Source of the DNA: Candidatus Apopatosoma intestinale
Lineage (GTDB): Bacteria; Bacillota; Clostridia; Oscillospirales; CAG-272
Length of the DNA: 7,146 nucleotides
Assembly: GCA_003524145.1 (NCBI GenBank)
Contig: DODZ01000029.1
Coordinates: 1-7,146, forward strand
Direction of reading: 5' to 3'
The notes below the pieces were generated by a model. That model was not told the origin of the DNA. It did not search any database and saw nothing but the letters and a program-made list of their open reading frames with translations. Shown here one piece after another: positions 5,945 through 7,146 of this stretch (the stretch's first letter is position 1; the number at the start of each line of letters is the position of its first letter). The translations under genes and the position numbers were made by a program.

Positions 5945-6886
5945 ATGGCTGATAAGATAGCAACAAGAGAAGCCTACGGCAATGCGCTTGCCGAACTGGG
6001 CGATAAATATGATTTTGTAGTGCTCGACGCAGACCTTGCGGCGGCTACAAAGACAGGCGTTTTCAAGAAGAAATTCCCGAACCGCTTTTTTGACTGCGGT
6101 ATTGCCGAGGGCAATATGGTGACGGTTGCGGCAGGTATCGCCACAACAGGCAAGACGGTTTTTGCCTCCAGCTTTGCAATGTTTGCGGCGGGCAGAGCCT
6201 TTGAGCAGGTGAGAAATGCCATAGGCTATCCTCATCTCAATGTCAAAATAGGAGCAACTCACGCCGGCATTTCCGTTGGTGAGGACGGTGCTACGCACCA
6301 GTGCAATGAGGATATCGCGCTCATGCGTACCATTCCCGGTATGACGGTTATCTGTCCTGCCGACGGCGAGGAGGCTCGCGCGGCTGTTGAGGCGGCTATA
6401 AATTATGTCGGACCCGTTTATCTGCGATTCGGCAGAGCGGCTGTTCCGTATCTCTATGCCGGCAAGGATTATAAATTCGAGATGGGCAAGGGTATCGTTC
6501 TTGCCGAGGGCAAGGATGTCACTATCGTCGCAACGGGACTGATGGTTCATCTCGCGCTTGAAGCCCGCGAACTGCTTAAGGCAGAGGGTATCGATGCAGA
6601 GGTTATCAATATTCATACTATAAAGCCTATCGACGATGAGCTTCTTGCGCGCTCTGCCGCCAAAACAGGTGCGGTGGTCACGGCAGAGGAGCATAATATC
6701 ATCGGAGGTCTCGGCGGTGCCGTATGCGAGTCGCTTGCTTCTGCCTGCCCTGTTCCCGTAGTACGCGTAGGCGTTGAGGACAAGTTCGGCAAGAGCGGCA
6801 AGGTTCCTGTTCTTCTTGAGGAATACGGTCTTACCGCGCAGAATATTGCCGCTAAGGCAAAGGTTGCCGTCGCTCTCAAGAAATAA
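5945..6886 (+). CDS. Transketolase, C-terminal (pyrimidine-binding and C-terminal domain) subunit
   Basis: This 313-residue protein is the second half of the split transketolase. The pyrimidine-binding domain carries CGIAEGNMV (51-59) with Glu55, the expected glutamate that activates thiamine diphosphate. SSFAMFAAGRAFEQVRN (75-91) follows, then THAGISVGEDGATHQ (105-119) and PADGEEA (138-144). The C-terminal transketolase domain starts around residue 185 with DVTIVATGLMVHLALEA (191-207) and continues through INIHTIKPID (221-230) and VTAEEHNIIGGLG (245-257). A very strong ribosome site AGGAGG (5931-5936) directly follows the stop codon of the N subunit, 8 bases before this ATG. This ensures co-translation and equal amounts of both halves. 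Both proteins lack signal peptides and membrane segments and should form a cytoplasmic complex with the active site at the interface. Confidence 0.93.
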   Translation: MADKIATREAYGNALAELGDKYDFVVLDADLAAATKTGVFKKKFPNRFFDCGIAEGNMVTVAAGIATTGKTVFASSFAMFAAGRAFEQVRNAIGYPHLNVKIGATHAGISVGEDGATHQCNEDIALMRTIPGMTVICPADGEEARAAVEAAINYVGPVYLRFGRAAVPYLYAGKDYKFEMGKGIVLAEGKDVTIVATGLMVHLALEARELLKAEGIDAEVINIHTIKPIDDELLARSAAKTGAVVTAEEHNIIGGLGGAVCESLASACPVPVVRVGVEDKFGKSGKVPVLLEEYGLTAQNIAAKAKVAVALKK

Positions 6887-6907
6887 TCAGGATAAATAAT
6901 TTTTCAG

Positions 6908-6939
6908 CGCTCCCGATGCAAATATTTTCATCGGGAGCG
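6908..6939 (+). terminator. Hairpin downstream of the transketolase operon, probable terminator without a T-run
   Basis: CGCTCCCGATG (6908-6918) and CATCGGGAGCG (6929-6939) form a perfect 11-bp GC-rich stem with a 10-base AT-rich loop, 21 bases after the transketolase stop codon. Position and stem strength suggest transcription termination or mRNA 3'-end protection. On neither strand is the stem followed by a proper T-run, so termination by the standard intrinsic mechanism may be weak. Confidence 0.55.
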
Positions 6940-6962
6940 TAAAACTATATGGGATTTTGAAT

Positions 6963-6981
6963 TTCTTTTGGCGAAAAAGAA
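6963..6981. repeat. Weak AT-rich hairpin preceding the repeat array
   Basis: TTCTTTT (6963-6969) pairs with AAAAGAA (6975-6981) around a GGCGA loop. It echoes the CTTTT...AAAAG core of the array that follows and may be a degenerate or different module of the same element. On its own it is weak because the stem is almost all A-T. Confidence 0.35.
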
Positions 6982-7002
6982 GTTTGAAGAAAATGTTTTG
7001 TC

Positions 7003-7109
7003 GTACTTTTCGGTGACGAAAAGTAATAAAAGAAACTCGTACTTTTCTGTGAAGAAAAGTACAAAAAGAAACTTTGTGTTTATCGCGCTTTTCACTGACG
7101 AAAAGCGCG
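7003..7109. repeat. Tandem palindromic repeat array: two 36-base units plus a third diverged unit
   Basis: Unit 1 (7003-7038) and unit 2 (7039-7074) are adjacent 36-base direct repeats identical at 31 positions. Each holds a hairpin with a TACTTTTC...GAAAAGTA core and a GTGA loop, followed by AAAAGAAACT. The stems pair 7004-7012 with 7017-7025 and 7039-7048 with 7053-7062. Unit 3 repeats the hairpin with a changed outer stem: CGCGCTTTTC (7084-7093) pairs with GAAAAGCGCG (7100-7109). Several differences between units are compensatory within stems. No coding frame with family resemblance covers this stretch. It is therefore treated as a non-coding intergenic repeat, probably active as RNA or as cruciform-prone DNA. 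Confidence 0.8.
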
Positions 7110-7121
7110 GCAAAAGTCAGC

Positions 7122-7146
7122 AAGGAGGACTCGCGCCGTCCTCCTT
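7122..7146. repeat. GC-rich hairpin at the right edge, possibly cut by the window end
   Basis: AAGGAGGAC (7122-7130) and GTCCTCCTT (7138-7146) form a perfect 9-bp stem with a seven-base loop. The base before it is C (7121), so a G at 7147 would extend the stem. Its outline CAAGG...CCTT matches the CAAGGGC...GCCCTTG hairpin at 102-120. What follows beyond the edge decides whether it is a terminator (T-run) or a module of a longer repeat. Confidence 0.6.

Noticed and set aside
5127..5966. Long minus-strand open frame (279 codons) opposite the transketolase N subunit
   Set aside because: It is antisense to a clear transketolase gene and its translation has no family features. It is a mirror of coding bias.
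5858..6694. Long minus-strand open frame (278 codons) opposite the transketolase C subunit
   Set aside because: Same reasons: a conserved gene on the other strand, no family resemblance and no promoter or ribosome site recognised.
7003..7074. CRISPR array, because of the 36-base repeat length
   Set aside because: The two 36-base units are directly adjacent with no unique spacers, the third unit is diverged and out of period, and no cas genes are present.
6887..7123. Minus-strand open frame (78 codons) over the right-edge region
   Set aside because: It is read through palindromic repeats, giving repetitive Lys/Phe-rich peptide segments with no family resemblance.

Overview
The window looks like ordinary chromosomal housekeeping DNA from a low-to-mid GC Gram-positive anaerobe, most likely a gut-type clostridium of the Oscillospirales/Ruminococcaceae kind. 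The clues are a type II pantothenate kinase, a transketolase split into two genes, a PF12897-type aspartate aminotransferase, consensus SigA-like promoters, strong Shine-Dalgarno sites and palindromic intergenic repeats. The taxonomic placement is inference from gene content and style; no marker gene is present.

Layout. At the left edge (5-33) a near-perfect minus-strand vegetative promoter fires out of the window. A cluster of three small hairpins follows (83-146), then a minus-strand intrinsic terminator (181-218). From about 4900 down to 246 the minus strand carries a compact four-gene run: asnS (asparaginyl-tRNA synthetase), an aspartate-type aminotransferase, ddl (D-alanine--D-alanine ligase) and coaW (type II pantothenate kinase). 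Gaps are 35, 54 and 4 bases. A candidate promoter precedes asnS, and the terminator lies just after coaW. A 249-base divergent spacer (4860-5108) separates this run from a plus-strand operon of two genes, the N-terminal and C-terminal halves of transketolase. That operon has a strong extended -10 promoter overlapped by an inverted repeat. After it come a hairpin (6908-6939) and a palindromic repeat array (about 6963-7146) that runs off the right edge.

How the genes fit together. The aminotransferase probably makes or uses aspartate, the precursor of the asparagine that AsnS charges. The pairing recalls the aspB-asnS linkage of Bacillus subtilis, but with a different aminotransferase subclass. 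ddl serves peptidoglycan precursor synthesis and coaW serves coenzyme A synthesis; they are tightly packed and probably translationally coupled. The two transketolase halves should form one thiamine-diphosphate enzyme of the non-oxidative pentose phosphate pathway.

I found no phage, transposase, CRISPR, toxin, defence or biosynthetic cluster, and no protein-coding system that looks undescribed. The most interesting material is non-coding. The right edge holds a 36-base tandem hairpin repeat whose copies differ mainly by compensatory base-pair changes. A related set of hairpins at the left edge may belong to the same composite intergenic repeat family.
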